From NCBI GenBank assembly GCA_014377915.1, contig JACMOT010000106.1, positions 1 to 9,642 of the forward strand: a DNA stretch of 9,642 nt. The letters run 5' to 3'. Shown piece after piece: positions 1-7,073 of the stretch. Source of the DNA: Tardiphaga sp. (lineage in GTDB: Bacteria; Pseudomonadota; Alphaproteobacteria; Rhizobiales; Xanthobacteraceae). The stretch's first letter is position 1; every line of letters starts with the position of its first letter. A model generated the notes under the pieces. That model was not told where the DNA came from. It searched no databases and worked only from the letters and a program-made list of their open reading frames with translations. The position numbers and the translations under genes are program-made.

Positions 1-88
1 ACGCCGCGTGCTGGCCAGCGCGATGCGCTCCCACCACGAGGACCGCCTCATTCACAACGGCAAGAAGACCGTGGTGTTCATGAACTGA
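1..88 (+). CDS. purU: Formyltetrahydrofolate deformylase, C-terminal end (partial)
   Basis: The 3' end of a gene entering from the left edge; the first full codon is at 2 and the stop TGA is at 86-88. The 28 visible residues include SHHEDRLIHNG and end in KKTVVFMN. This resembles the PurU C-terminus as I know the family, where an [A/V]xxHxEDR(V/L)xxNGxKTVVF block ends the formyltransferase-like domain. PurU hydrolyses 10-formyl-THF to THF and formate in the cytoplasm, supplying formate for purine synthesis and balancing one-carbon pools. Only about a tenth of the protein is visible, so the catalytic residues and the N-terminal ACT domain cannot be checked. It converges with the minus-strand racemase-like gene, 53 bp away. 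Confidence 0.6.
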   Translation, partial: RRVLASAMRSHHEDRLIHNGKKTVVFMN

Positions 89-141
89 GGTGGTCTTGCG
101 GGGCGGGCGCGGCGCCAGCTCCGACATGGCGAAAACGCCGG

Positions 142-803
142 CTACCTGCTCCGCGCGGCCTCCACCGCCATCATCCCGAGCAGCCGCCGCACCGCGGCGG
201 GGATTGGCGCGATGATCGGCTCGCGGAACAACAACGACAGGGCCAAAGCGGCCTGGCCGAGCGGGCCGCCACCAATGATCACGACGTCGGCGCCGTCTCT
301 CTGCAGGCAGGCGCGCGCCGCCTCGGCGAGTGCCGCCCGCAGCCGGTCCGGATCCCTGGCCAATTCAACGGGATCACCGGGCGTGAGGCGGACGCCGCAA
401 AGCAGATGGCTGAGGTTCAGTTCGCGCGCGGCCTGCTCGATCGATTCCACCAGCTCGGGGGGCACGGTGGCGACGCCGAAGCGCCGGCCGGCGCCTCGCG
501 CATCGAGGCCTCGCAGATCCCGACCACCGGGATCGCGACGCGGTCCTGCAGCGCCTTCAGGCCGGGGTCGCCATAGGCGCTGACAATGATGCCGGCGCAG
601 CCGGCGCCGTCGCGCAGGCCGACTTCCACCACTTCGTCGGCACTGGCCGCCAGCGCGGCGGCTGTCGTGATCATCATCGGGCCTTTGCGCGCGGTGGCGC
701 CAATGATTTGCACGTCACCCGGCACGCCAGCGGCGGCGATGCCGACCATCATCGCGGTGGTGTTCTCGGAGCTGTTGGGATTGATCAGCAGGATGTTCGG
801 CAT
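142..803 (-). pseudogene. Asp/Glu/hydantoin racemase family protein, frameshifted
   Basis: Reads from ATG at 803 (MPNILLINPNSSENTT, the typical N-terminal strand and NPN-type motif of the Asp/Glu/hydantoin racemase superfamily) through IIVSAYGDPGLKAL and VVGICEASMREA. The frame then breaks inside a GC palindrome at about 481-497. The continuation in the next frame reads GRRFGVATVPPELVESIEQ, then DGADVVIIGGGPLGQ, ending at TAG 142-144. Adding one base restores a protein of about 220 aa, normal for the family. Racemases of this family use two cysteines; the first (AC[F/Y]GDPG) is Ala here and the second (LGC[A/S]G) lies in IGGGPLG with no Cys. So even the repaired protein may not be a classical two-base racemase. 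Upstream, GGAGG at 818-822 is 14 nt from the ATG. The family assignment is firm; whether the break is real decay or a sequence error is open. Confidence 0.75.
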
Positions 804-809
804 GCTCGT

Positions 810-970
810 TCAGGCCACCTCCGGCAACGCCGCCACAGTCAGCTCGTCCATCAATTTTGCGCGCTGCTGGTGCCGATGGCATTGAGCGCGCCCTTGAGTT
901 CGTGGGGTGTCGCCTGACGATGTCGCAACCGTTCCCGTCGCCATCCAGTATCTCCCTGAAACCCGCGTAA
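810..970 (-). pseudogene. Degraded C-terminal gene fragment upstream of the racemase-like gene
   Basis: No single frame here is convincing, but three consecutive pieces look like one protein: GFREILDGDGNGCDIV (to about 916), then ATPHELKGALNAIGTSSAQ (913-854, ending at a TGA at 851-853), then LMDELTVAALPEVA (to the TGA at 810-812). Each junction needs one added base; the second is in an AAAA run at 855-858 (minus strand). The stop lies 6 nt before the ATG of the racemase-like gene, as expected for two genes in one operon. I do not recognise the family. Upstream of about 970 the coding signal fades, and 971-1130 shows nothing I can support. It could instead be chance coding-like sequence in GC-rich DNA. 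Confidence 0.3.
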
Positions 971-1130
971 GCAGGATGCGGTCCATGCGACCGATGTTGC
1001 ACATCTCATGCCGTGAGATTGACCGCTGCTGTCATTCCGGGGCGGGAACGGTCCAGCTCAGGTTCTGGAGATGTTCAAAACAATTCAGGATTCCGGGTCT
1101 GTATCTCAGCCGGCTTCGCCGTCTGTGCGA

Positions 1131-1400
1131 TCAATGCACCGCTTGTGCGGAGGGCGAGTTTGCCGGATCGGGTCCGCTCAGCGTCGCCGGCGACGGCTTG
1201 CTTTCGCGCTGCTTCATGTATTCGTCATATTGCGGCGTGCCCGGCCGCGGTGGGGCGTCGGGCGGCAATCCGCCGGCCCAGGCCGGGATCAGGTCGGCCA
1301 TGCCGCCGGCCAGGAATGCGCTGATGGAGCCACAACCGCCGAGGCCGGGGGCCATCAGCAGGAGCACGATCAGAGCTGGAACACGACGAGATATAAGCAT
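1131..1400 (-). CDS. Small predicted lipoprotein of unknown function
   Basis: An 89-aa protein with a bacterial lipoprotein signal: basic start (MLISRR), hydrophobic stretch ALIVLLLMAPG, and lipobox L20-G21-G22-C23. It should be lipidated on Cys23 and anchored in the inner or outer membrane; Gly at +2 gives no inner-membrane retention signal. The mature part is short (about 67 aa), with WAGGLPPDAPPRPGTPQYDEYM followed by a Ser/Pro/Ala-rich tail that looks disordered. Small lipoproteins with the same AGGLPxDAPPRPGTPxYxEYM block occur in Bradyrhizobium, as I recall; their function is unknown. The gene stands alone between the MarR gene and the decayed region. No clear Shine-Dalgarno precedes the ATG. 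Confidence 0.7.
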   Translation of the reverse strand: MLISRRVPALIVLLLMAPGLGGCGSISAFLAGGMADLIPAWAGGLPPDAPPRPGTPQYDEYMKQRESKPSPATLSGPDPANSPSAQAVH

Positions 1401-1507
1401 GGCGCGAGGTCGTCTGTTGCACTGCGGTCAATCATAACAGAATTAATATTGGTGGCGACCGGCAAATTCGCGATCGCTTCGCGGTGTTAACGGGCCTGAC
1501 CGGCGAG

Positions 1508-2008
1508 TCAGCTCTTACGGCGTCGCGGTTTCCTTGCCGCGGGGGCGGCGGTCCGGGTCGGGACGGCATTGACGGCCGCCGTCTGCGCCAGCAATCGGCG
1601 CAGCAGGCCGATCAGCACATCGACCTCGTGCGGCTCGAGACATTCCAGCAGCACGCGCTCGCGGTCGAGCGCGAGGTCGATGATGCGGTCGTGCAAAGCG
1701 CGGCCGGTGCGGGTCAGCGTGATCACGCGCTTGCTCTCGCCGGACGGTTCGGTAACCGTGACGCTGCCATTGTCGACCAGCGATCGGGTGGTGCGGCTGA
1801 CCAGCCCCTTGTCGAGGTCGAAGAACTGGCAGATCTGTTGTGCGGTGCAGGAATTCTCGACCGCCAGCAGCGACAGGATGCGCCACTCGGTCACGCCCAC
1901 CCCGAATTCGCGGCGATAGGCACTCGACGCGCCGCCCGCTAGCTTGTTGCCGAGGAAATTGATCAGCGCGGGGACGTAACGTCCATGATTAATGACGGGC
2001 TTCGACAT
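1508..2008 (-). CDS. MarR-family transcriptional regulator
   Basis: A 166-aa cytoplasmic winged-helix regulator of usual MarR length. Residues 1-40 form the N-terminal dimerisation helices. EWRILSLLAV (41-50) begins the DNA-binding domain. The recognition helix is about 66-81, around KGLVSRTTRSLVDNG, and the wing is about 82-100, ending in KRVITLTRTGR, the usual MarR wing and following helix. A C-terminal dimerisation helix runs to about 142, followed by a basic low-complexity tail (PAARKPRRRKS), an unusual extra that might add non-specific DNA contacts. It is divergent from the ABC importer operon, so it most likely represses that operon and itself through the palindrome at 2127-2145. MarR proteins usually release DNA on binding small, often aromatic, ligands; the ligand here is unknown. 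The Shine-Dalgarno is weak. Confidence 0.88.
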   Translation of the reverse strand: MSKPVINHGRYVPALINFLGNKLAGGASSAYRREFGVGVTEWRILSLLAVENSCTAQQICQFFDLDKGLVSRTTRSLVDNGSVTVTEPSGESKRVITLTRTGRALHDRIIDLALDRERVLLECLEPHEVDVLIGLLRRLLAQTAAVNAVPTRTAAPAARKPRRRKS

Positions 2009-2126
2009 CGGGAAGGTCCGCCGGAAAAAGCGACATTGCTATCATTCAAAACAAAAGCCGGTTGGCGGCCCGCGGCAGGCATGCCACGCTGACCTGTGCA
2101 GAGGCAGTTAGCATCGCAGGTTGTGT

Positions 2127-2145
2127 TGTCAACCTGTCGTTGACA
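2127..2145. promoter_or_regulatory. Candidate MarR operator (perfect inverted repeat)
   Basis: TGTCAAC-CTGTC-GTTGACA: 7-bp arms, perfect, 5-bp spacer, 19 bp in all, a usual size for a MarR dimer site. A second overlapping inverted repeat, AGGTTG-N6-CAACCT, covers 2118-2135. Both lie in the gap between the divergent MarR gene and the importer operon. The binding protein is inferred from position only. Confidence 0.6.
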
Positions 2146-2168
2146 GCCCCGCCGGGCTTCGTTATCGC
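2140..2168 (+). promoter_or_regulatory. Candidate sigma-70-type promoter for the importer operon
   Basis: TTGACA (2140-2145) matches the -35 consensus exactly. A 17-bp spacer leads to TATCGC (2163-2168), a weak -10 (TAT conserved). The -35 lies inside the right arm of the inverted repeat at 2127-2145, so a bound repressor would block polymerase. The left arm contains TTGACA on the minus strand (2132-2127), a possible -35 for the MarR gene, though its -10 is poor. The importer gene then has AGGAGG at 2226-2231, 6 nt before its ATG. Confidence 0.45.
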
Positions 2169-2237
2169 GGGTGACATTGTATCGAGCCATGATCTGCGGC
2201 CGCTAAGAGCCGACGGGACGACCACAGGAGGACTACC

Positions 2238-3407
2238 ATGCTGAAGAAATTTGTTTTCGCCACGGTCGCTGCCGCGGGAGTTCTTTCGTTGTGCGCGGTC
2301 GCGCAGGCGCAGGAAAGCGTGAAGATTGGCCTGATCGTGCCAATGACCGGTGGCCAGGCCTCGACCGGCCAGCAGAACAATAACGCCATCAAGCCCTACA
2401 TGCAGAAGAACGGCGACAGCGTCGCCGGCAAGAAGATCGAGATCATCCTAAAGGATGATGCCGCGCTGCCCGACAATACCAAGCGCCTGGCGCAGGAATT
2501 GATCGTCAATGAGAAGGTCAGCGTCATTGCCGGATTCGGCGTGACCCCCGCCGCTCTCGCCGCCGCGCCGCTCGCCACCCAGGCCAAGATCCCGGAAGTC
2601 GTGATGGCCGCGGGAACCTCGATCATTACCGAGCGCTCGCCCTATATCGTGCGCACCTCGTTCACGCTGGCGCAGTCCTCCACCATCATCGGCGACTGGG
2701 CTGCCAAGAACGGCATCAAGAAGGTCGCGACCCTGACCTCGGACTACGCGCCCGGCAACGACGCGCTGCAGTTCTTTAAGGAGCGTTTCGTCGCCGGCGG
2801 CGGCGAGGTGGTCGAGGAGGTCAAGGTGCCGCTGGCCAATCCGGACTTCGCGCCGTTCCTGCAGCGCATGAAGGATTCCAAGCCCGACGCGGTGTTCGTG
2901 TTCGTGCCGGCCGGGCAGGGCGGAAATTTCATGAAGCAATATGCCGAGCGCGGCCTCGACAAGTCCGGCATCAAGGTGATCGGACCGGGCGACGTAATGG
3001 ACGATGACCTGCTCAACAACATGGGCGACGCGGCGCTGGGCGCCGTCACCGCGCATCTCTATTCGGCGGCGCACCCCTCCGCCATGAACAAGGCCTTCGT
3101 CGCCGACTACAAGAAGGCTTTTGGCAGCCGCCCGGGTTTCATGGCGGTGTCGGGCTATGACGGCATCCATCTGATCTACGAGGCGATCAAGAAGACTGGC
3201 GGCAAGGTCGACGGCGACTCGCTGATTGCCGCCATGAAGGGCATGGCCTGGGAGAGCCCGCGCGGCCCGATCTCGATCGATCCGGAAACCCGCGACATCA
3301 TCCAGAACATCTATATTCGCGAGGTCAAGAAGGTCGACGGCGAGCTCTACAATATCGAATTCGCTACCTTCGAAAACGTCAAGGATCCCGGCAAGACGAA
3401 GAAGTAA
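2238..3407 (+). CDS. Periplasmic substrate-binding protein of a branched-chain-amino-acid-type ABC importer
   Basis: A 389-aa LivJ/LivK-type (Peripla_BP_6, type I fold) binding protein. It captures the substrate in the periplasm and delivers it to the permease pair downstream. A Sec signal peptide is clear: MLKK, hydrophobic core, and cleavage after AQA (residues 22-24), leaving QESVKIGLIVPMTG. The mature N-terminus has the family strand KIGLIVPMTGGQAST. The GFGVTPAALAAAPLA region (about 98-112) and the SGYDGIHLIYEAI helix (about 307-319) are family landmarks. Cys19 is not a lipobox because Leu precedes it. The ATG follows a perfect AGGAGG at 2226-2231. It is the first gene of the operon and is separated from the permeases by a hairpin-rich spacer. 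In alphaproteobacteria this family binds amino acids, amides, aromatic acids and other small organic acids, so the substrate cannot be assigned. Confidence 0.9.
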   Translation: MLKKFVFATVAAAGVLSLCAVAQAQESVKIGLIVPMTGGQASTGQQNNNAIKPYMQKNGDSVAGKKIEIILKDDAALPDNTKRLAQELIVNEKVSVIAGFGVTPAALAAAPLATQAKIPEVVMAAGTSIITERSPYIVRTSFTLAQSSTIIGDWAAKNGIKKVATLTSDYAPGNDALQFFKERFVAGGGEVVEEVKVPLANPDFAPFLQRMKDSKPDAVFVFVPAGQGGNFMKQYAERGLDKSGIKVIGPGDVMDDDLLNNMGDAALGAVTAHLYSAAHPSAMNKAFVADYKKAFGSRPGFMAVSGYDGIHLIYEAIKKTGGKVDGDSLIAAMKGMAWESPRGPISIDPETRDIIQNIYIREVKKVDGELYNIEFATFENVKDPGKTKK

Positions 3408-3421
3408 GAGCAACGGATGAT

Positions 3422-3558
3422 GGCCTGCTTCCCCCCGCACTTTCGGGGGGAGGCCGGGTTGGGGCGCGTCCGACGCGCCATTCTCATCGCTGTACTACCC
3501 CCACCCGACCGGCCTGTCGGCCGGCCACCCTCCCCACCGCGAAGACGCGGGCGGAGGG
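3422..3558. repeat. Palindromic intergenic element with several hairpins
   Basis: Fills the 172-bp gap between the binding-protein and first permease genes. I see four perfect or near-perfect inverted repeats. TCCCCCCG/CGGGGGGA at 3430-3451 has a 6-nt loop. GGCGCGTC-C-GACGCGCC spans 3463-3479. CCGGCC-TGTC-GGCCGG spans 3509-3524. CCCTCC...GGAGGG at 3528-3558 has an inner CGCG-AAGA-CGCG. In addition, 3452-3464 can pair imperfectly with 3499-3510, bracketing the middle hairpin, so the whole folds like a multi-arm structure. It resembles the dispersed intergenic palindromes common in Bradyrhizobium-type genomes. As RNA it could protect the upstream binding-protein message or attenuate the downstream genes. 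Confidence 0.65.
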
Positions 3559-3579
3559 ACAAGAAAGCAACTGCGCTTG

Positions 3580-4446
3580 ATGACCCTTCTCACCATCCTG
3601 TTCGACGGCGTCGCCTATGGCATGTTGCTGTTCGTGCTGGCGTGCGGGCTGGCGGTGACGCTGGGGCTGATGAATTTCGTCAACCTCGCCCACGGCGCGT
3701 TCGCGATGGCCGGCGGCTATGTCTGTGCCGTGCTGGTCAATCGCTCCGGCCTGCCGTTCTTCGCCGCCCTGCCGATCGCCTTCCTGGTCAGCGCCGCGGT
3801 CGGTGCGCTGCTGGAGCGCACGCTGTACCGCCATCTCTACACCCGCAGCCATCTCGACCAGGTGCTGTTCACCATCGGTCTGGTGTTCATGTCGGTCACC
3901 GCCTGCGACTATTTCATGGGATCGTCGCAGACCTTTATTCATCTGCCGGCCTACCTGCAGGGCCAGATCGACATCTTTGGCCTCGGCGTCGGCCGCTACC
4001 GGCTGATGATTATCGTGATTTGCGGGCTGCTGACCATCGCCCTGCAATTGATCCTGTCGAAAACCCGCTTCGGCAGCCGGCTGCGCGCGGCGGTTGACGA
4101 CCCGCGCGCCGCCTCCGGTCTCGGCATCAACGTGCCGCAGGTGTTCGCATTGACCTTCGCGTTCGGCTGCGGCCTGGCCGGCATGGGTGGCGCGCTTGGT
4201 GCCGAAATCCTCGGCCTCGATCCGTATTTCCCGCTGAAATTCATGATTTACTTTCTGATCGTGGTCACCGTCGGCGGCTCCTCCAGTATTACCGGTCCGT
4301 TCCTCGCATCCTTGCTGCTGGGCATCGGTGACGTCGCGGGAAAATACTACGTGCCAAAACTTGGCGCCTTCGTGATCTACACCATGATGATCGTGATCCT
4401 GATCTGGCGCCCGAACGGCCTGTTCGGCCGTACCGCGGCGCGGTGA
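3580..4446 (+). CDS. LivH-type inner-membrane permease of the ABC importer
   Basis: A 288-aa polytopic membrane protein of the LivH family, one half of the transmembrane pore. The N-terminal signature LGLMNFVNLAHGAFAMAGGY (about 28-47) is typical of LivH. The cytoplasmic coupling (EAA-like) loop is about 161-184, KTRFGSRLRAAVDDP then GLGIN, where the ATPases dock. The late hydrophobic block IYFLIVVTVGGSSSITGP (about 223-240) and the end IWRPNGLFGR are also family features. About 8 membrane segments fit the hydrophobicity. I chose ATG 3580; a TTG directly before it (3577) is possible. The Shine-Dalgarno is poor (AGAAAG, 3562-3567) and the leader is structured, which may lower translation relative to the binding protein. 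The LivM-type gene follows after 7 bp. Confidence 0.9.
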   Translation: MTLLTILFDGVAYGMLLFVLACGLAVTLGLMNFVNLAHGAFAMAGGYVCAVLVNRSGLPFFAALPIAFLVSAAVGALLERTLYRHLYTRSHLDQVLFTIGLVFMSVTACDYFMGSSQTFIHLPAYLQGQIDIFGLGVGRYRLMIIVICGLLTIALQLILSKTRFGSRLRAAVDDPRAASGLGINVPQVFALTFAFGCGLAGMGGALGAEILGLDPYFPLKFMIYFLIVVTVGGSSSITGPFLASLLLGIGDVAGKYYVPKLGAFVIYTMMIVILIWRPNGLFGRTAAR

Positions 4447-4453
4447 GGGCCTG

Positions 4454-5494
4454 ATGTCCGTCTCCGAAACGCTTCGCTCCCAGGTCGGCGCTTTTGCTGT
4501 CGCGCGCGGCCGCTGGCGCTGGCCGGAACTCGTGTTCTGGCTGCTCGCCGCCAGCGCCGTCCTGCTGTTTCCGAACCGCTACCTGATCCTCACCGAGATC
4601 GCCTGGCTGGCGCTGTTCGCGCTGTCGCTCGATTTGATCCTTGGCTATGCCGGCATCCTGTCGCTCGGCCACGCCGCTTTTTTTGGCTTCGGCGGCTATG
4701 CCGCGGGCCTGCTGGCGCTGCACCATATCGTCGACGAGCCGGTACTGGCGCTGCTGGTCGCGGGCCTTGCCGCGATGCTGCTGGGCTTCGTTACCAGTTT
4801 TCTGGTGATGCGCGGCTCGGACCTGACCCGTCTGATGGTGACGCTTGGCATTGCCCTGTTGCTGCGCGAACTCGCGAACCGCTTCTCCAACATTACGGGC
4901 GGCTCCGATGGCTTGCAGGGCATCGAGATGGCTCCGATCCTCGGCCAATTCTCGTTCGACATCTTTGGCAAGGTTGGCTTCCTCTATTGTCTCGCGGTGC
5001 TGTTCCTCCTGTTCCTGCTGGCGCGGCGCATCGTGCATTCACCGTTCGGCCTGTCGCTGCGCGCCATCCGCAACAACCCGCTGCGCGCCTCGGCGATTGG
5101 CATTCCCGTCAATCGCCGGCTGATCGCGATCTATACCATTGCCGCCTTTTACGCCGGGGTCGCCGGCGCGCTGTCGACCCAGACCACGGCGCTGGCCTCG
5201 CTCGACGGCTTCGCCTTTGACCGCTCCGCCGATTTGATGCTGGTGCTGATCATTGGCGGCACCGGCTATCTCTATGGCGGGCTGATCGGCGCGGTCATCT
5301 TCAAGCTGCTGCAGGAATTGTTCTCGACGCTGACGCCGCAATACTGGCAGTTCTGGATCGGCCTGGTGCTGGTCATCATCGTGCTGATCGGCCGCGAGCG
5401 CATGAACCGCTGGGCGCTATATCTGCCGCGGTTGCTGCTGCGCAAATTCGGAACGAAAGCGCCGGTCGCGCTGCCGGAAGGGGAAGCGCCATGA
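4454..5494 (+). CDS. LivM-type inner-membrane permease of the ABC importer
   Basis: A 346-aa polytopic membrane protein of the LivM family, partner of the LivH-type permease. The landmark LDLILGYAGILSLGHAAFFGFGGYAAG lies at about 59-85. TGGSDGLQGI (about 148-157) is the conserved external loop seen in LivM. The coupling loop is about 195-219, HSPFGLSLRAIRNNPLRA followed by AIGIPV. GGTGYLYGGLIGAV (about 268-281) is the conserved C-terminal segment. A cytoplasmic N-terminal extension of about 25 residues precedes the first membrane helix. GAGGG just before the ATG (4445-4449) serves as ribosome site. The stop overlaps the start of the next gene by 4 bp (ATGA, 5491-5494), so translation is probably coupled. 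Confidence 0.9.
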   Translation: MSVSETLRSQVGAFAVARGRWRWPELVFWLLAASAVLLFPNRYLILTEIAWLALFALSLDLILGYAGILSLGHAAFFGFGGYAAGLLALHHIVDEPVLALLVAGLAAMLLGFVTSFLVMRGSDLTRLMVTLGIALLLRELANRFSNITGGSDGLQGIEMAPILGQFSFDIFGKVGFLYCLAVLFLLFLLARRIVHSPFGLSLRAIRNNPLRASAIGIPVNRRLIAIYTIAAFYAGVAGALSTQTTALASLDGFAFDRSADLMLVLIIGGTGYLYGGLIGAVIFKLLQELFSTLTPQYWQFWIGLVLVIIVLIGRERMNRWALYLPRLLLRKFGTKAPVALPEGEAP

Positions 5495-6243
5495 GTTTCG
5501 CGCTACAAACCGTCAACCTCGAAAAGAAATTTGGCGGCCTGGCTGTCACCCGCGATCTCAGCCTGAATATCGCGACCGGGGCGCGCCACGCGCTGATCGG
5601 TCCGAACGGTGCCGGCAAGACCACGGTAATCAATCTGCTGACCGGCGTGCTGGCGCCGAACTCCGGCCGAATTCTGCTTGAGGGCAACGACATCACCGAT
5701 CTGCCGGTCCATAAGCGCGTGCTGCGCGGGCTGTCACGCACCTTCCAGATCAACCAACTCTACGCCGATCTGACACCGCTGGAGACCATCGGCCTGGCCG
5801 CCTCCGAACATCTCGGCCATGGCGGCGACTGGTGGCGCCGCATGGGCACGCGCCCCGCCGTCAATGATGAGATCGCGGAAAACCTGACCCGCTTCCATCT
5901 GCTTGACGTCATGAACGAGCCGACCGCGACGCTGCCCTATGGCAAGCAACGGCTGCTGGAGATCGCGGTGGCGCTGGCGACCAAGCCGCGCGTGCTGCTG
6001 CTCGACGAGCCCGCCGCCGGCGTGCCGGAAAGCGAGCGGCATGATATTCTGTCGGCGGTGGCCAGCCTGCCGCGCGACGTCACCGTGCTGCTGATCGAGC
6101 ATGACATGGACCTGGTGTTTTCGTCCGCCGACCGCATCTCGGTGCTGGTCGCAGGATCGATGCTGGTGGAGGGCCCACCCGACGAAGTCGCGCGTGATCC
6201 ACGCGTCAAGGCGGTATATCTGGGCGAGGGCGCTGATGTCTGA
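5491..6243 (+). CDS. LivG-type ATP-binding protein of the ABC importer
   Basis: A 250-aa cytoplasmic ABC ATPase that powers the importer as a heterodimer with the following gene product. Walker A GPNGAGKTT is at 37-45 and the Q-loop Gln86 is in RTFQ. The signature LPYGKQRLLEIA is at 148-159, Walker B LLLDEPAAG at 169-177, and the H-loop His204 is in IEHDM. The LPYG form of the signature, in place of LSGG, is usual for LivG. The C-terminal VEGPPDEVARDPRVKAVYLGEG block is the usual LivG end. Length fits the family. The start overlaps the LivM-type gene by 4 bp and has a purine-rich ribosome site (5476-5486). The end overlaps the next gene by 8 bp. Confidence 0.92.
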   Translation: MSFALQTVNLEKKFGGLAVTRDLSLNIATGARHALIGPNGAGKTTVINLLTGVLAPNSGRILLEGNDITDLPVHKRVLRGLSRTFQINQLYADLTPLETIGLAASEHLGHGGDWWRRMGTRPAVNDEIAENLTRFHLLDVMNEPTATLPYGKQRLLEIAVALATKPRVLLLDEPAAGVPESERHDILSAVASLPRDVTVLLIEHDMDLVFSSADRISVLVAGSMLVEGPPDEVARDPRVKAVYLGEGADV

Positions 6244-6949
6244 GCTCCTGCGTATCGACGCGCTACGCGCCGGCTACGGCCAGGCGGTGGTGATCCCGAA
6301 CATGACCTTGCGGCTCGGCGAGGGCCAGGTGCTGGCGTTGTTGGGACGTAACGGCACCGGCAAGACCACGCTGATCAATTCCATTGTCGGCGTCACCAAG
6401 CGATTCAGCGGCGCGCTGTCGCTCGGTGGGCGCGACCTTACGTCGATGCGCGCCGACCAGCGCGCCCGCGCGGGCATCGGCTGGGTGCCGCAGGAGCGCA
6501 ACATCTTTCGCTCGCTCACGGTGGAAGAAAACATGACCGCGGTGGCGCAGCCCGGCGAATGGACCGTGCGCAAGGTCTATGAAATGTTTCCGCGGCTGGA
6601 AGAGCGCAAGGCGAATTTCGGCAACCAGCTGTCCGGCGGTGAACAGCAGATGCTGGCGGTCGGCCGCGCGCTGGTGCTCAATCCGAAAGTGTTGCTGCTC
6701 GACGAGCCGACCGAGGGTCTGGCGCCAATCATCGTCGAGGAATTATTGGCCGCGCTCGGCAAGATCACCCGGGCCGGTCGTATCTGTTCCATTATCGTCG
6801 AGCAGAATGCGCAAAAGATTCTCGGTCTCGCTGACCGCGTCGTGATACTGGAACGTGGCGGTATCGTCCATGACGCGGCCAGTGCAGCGCTGAAGGCCGA
6901 TCCCGCGGTATTGGAACGCTTTCTCGGCGTTGCCGGCGGGACGCATTAG
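6236..6949 (+). CDS. LivF-type ATP-binding protein of the ABC importer
   Basis: A 237-aa cytoplasmic ABC ATPase, partner of the LivG-type subunit. Walker A GRNGTGKTT is at 37-45 and Q-loop Gln86 in VPQERNIF. The signature LSGGEQQML is at 132-140 and Walker B KVLLLDEPTEG at 151-161. The H-loop position is Gln190 (VEQNA), the normal LivF state. I chose ATG 6236 because it gives the standard LivF start (MSELLRIDALRAGYG) and follows GAGGG at 6226-6230. The frame is open further upstream, to an ATG at 6101, but that extension only shadows the LivG gene. The 8-bp overlap with the preceding gene points to coupled translation. This is the last of the five importer genes. Confidence 0.92.
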   Translation: MSELLRIDALRAGYGQAVVIPNMTLRLGEGQVLALLGRNGTGKTTLINSIVGVTKRFSGALSLGGRDLTSMRADQRARAGIGWVPQERNIFRSLTVEENMTAVAQPGEWTVRKVYEMFPRLEERKANFGNQLSGGEQQMLAVGRALVLNPKVLLLDEPTEGLAPIIVEELLAALGKITRAGRICSIIVEQNAQKILGLADRVVILERGGIVHDAASAALKADPAVLERFLGVAGGTH

Positions 6950-6973
6950 TTGGTTCAACTCGCCGGCATCGTT

Positions 6974-7027
6974 CCCCGGACGCGAAGCAACACGCGGCAA
7001 GTGCCGCGCAGCGCACCGCGTCCGGGG
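6974..7027. terminator. Large nested hairpin between importer and MetE-like gene
   Basis: Outer arms CCCCGGACGCG (6974-6984) and CGCGTCCGGGG (7017-7027) pair perfectly over 11 bp. Inside, CGCGGCA (6993-6999) and TGCCGCG (7002-7008) form a second 7-bp stem. There is no following T-run, so it is not a classic intrinsic terminator. It could be a partial terminator, an RNA-stabilising element or another dispersed genomic palindrome. It determines how far expression of the downstream enzyme depends on the importer promoter. Confidence 0.45.
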
Positions 7028-7073
7028 ATCGGATTGCAATAGATTCGATACAATCACTCAGGAGTACAAAACC

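Noticed and set aside
132..145. Short hairpin GGCG-AAAA-CGCC after purU
   Set aside because: Only four base pairs and no T-run; too weak to call a terminator.
907..1437. A 176-aa + strand frame over the lipoprotein and decayed region
   Set aside because: Cys/Arg/Pro-rich with no motif; the minus-strand lipoprotein with its lipobox explains the better-supported part.
2448..3440. A 330-aa open frame on the minus strand
   Set aside because: It mirrors the binding-protein gene, has no domain and a His/Arg/Gly-rich composition typical of antisense frames in GC-rich genes.
4289..5038. A 249-aa minus-strand frame rich in Gln, Arg and His
   Set aside because: Antisense to the two permease genes; composition follows from reversed membrane-protein codons.
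5932..5967. Non-canonical ABC signature LPYGKQ in the LivG-type ATPase
   Set aside because: LPYG/LSYG variants are normal in the LivG family, so this is not a defect.
6803..6814. Missing H-loop His (Gln in VEQN) in the LivF-type ATPase
   Set aside because: Gln at this position is the usual LivF state.
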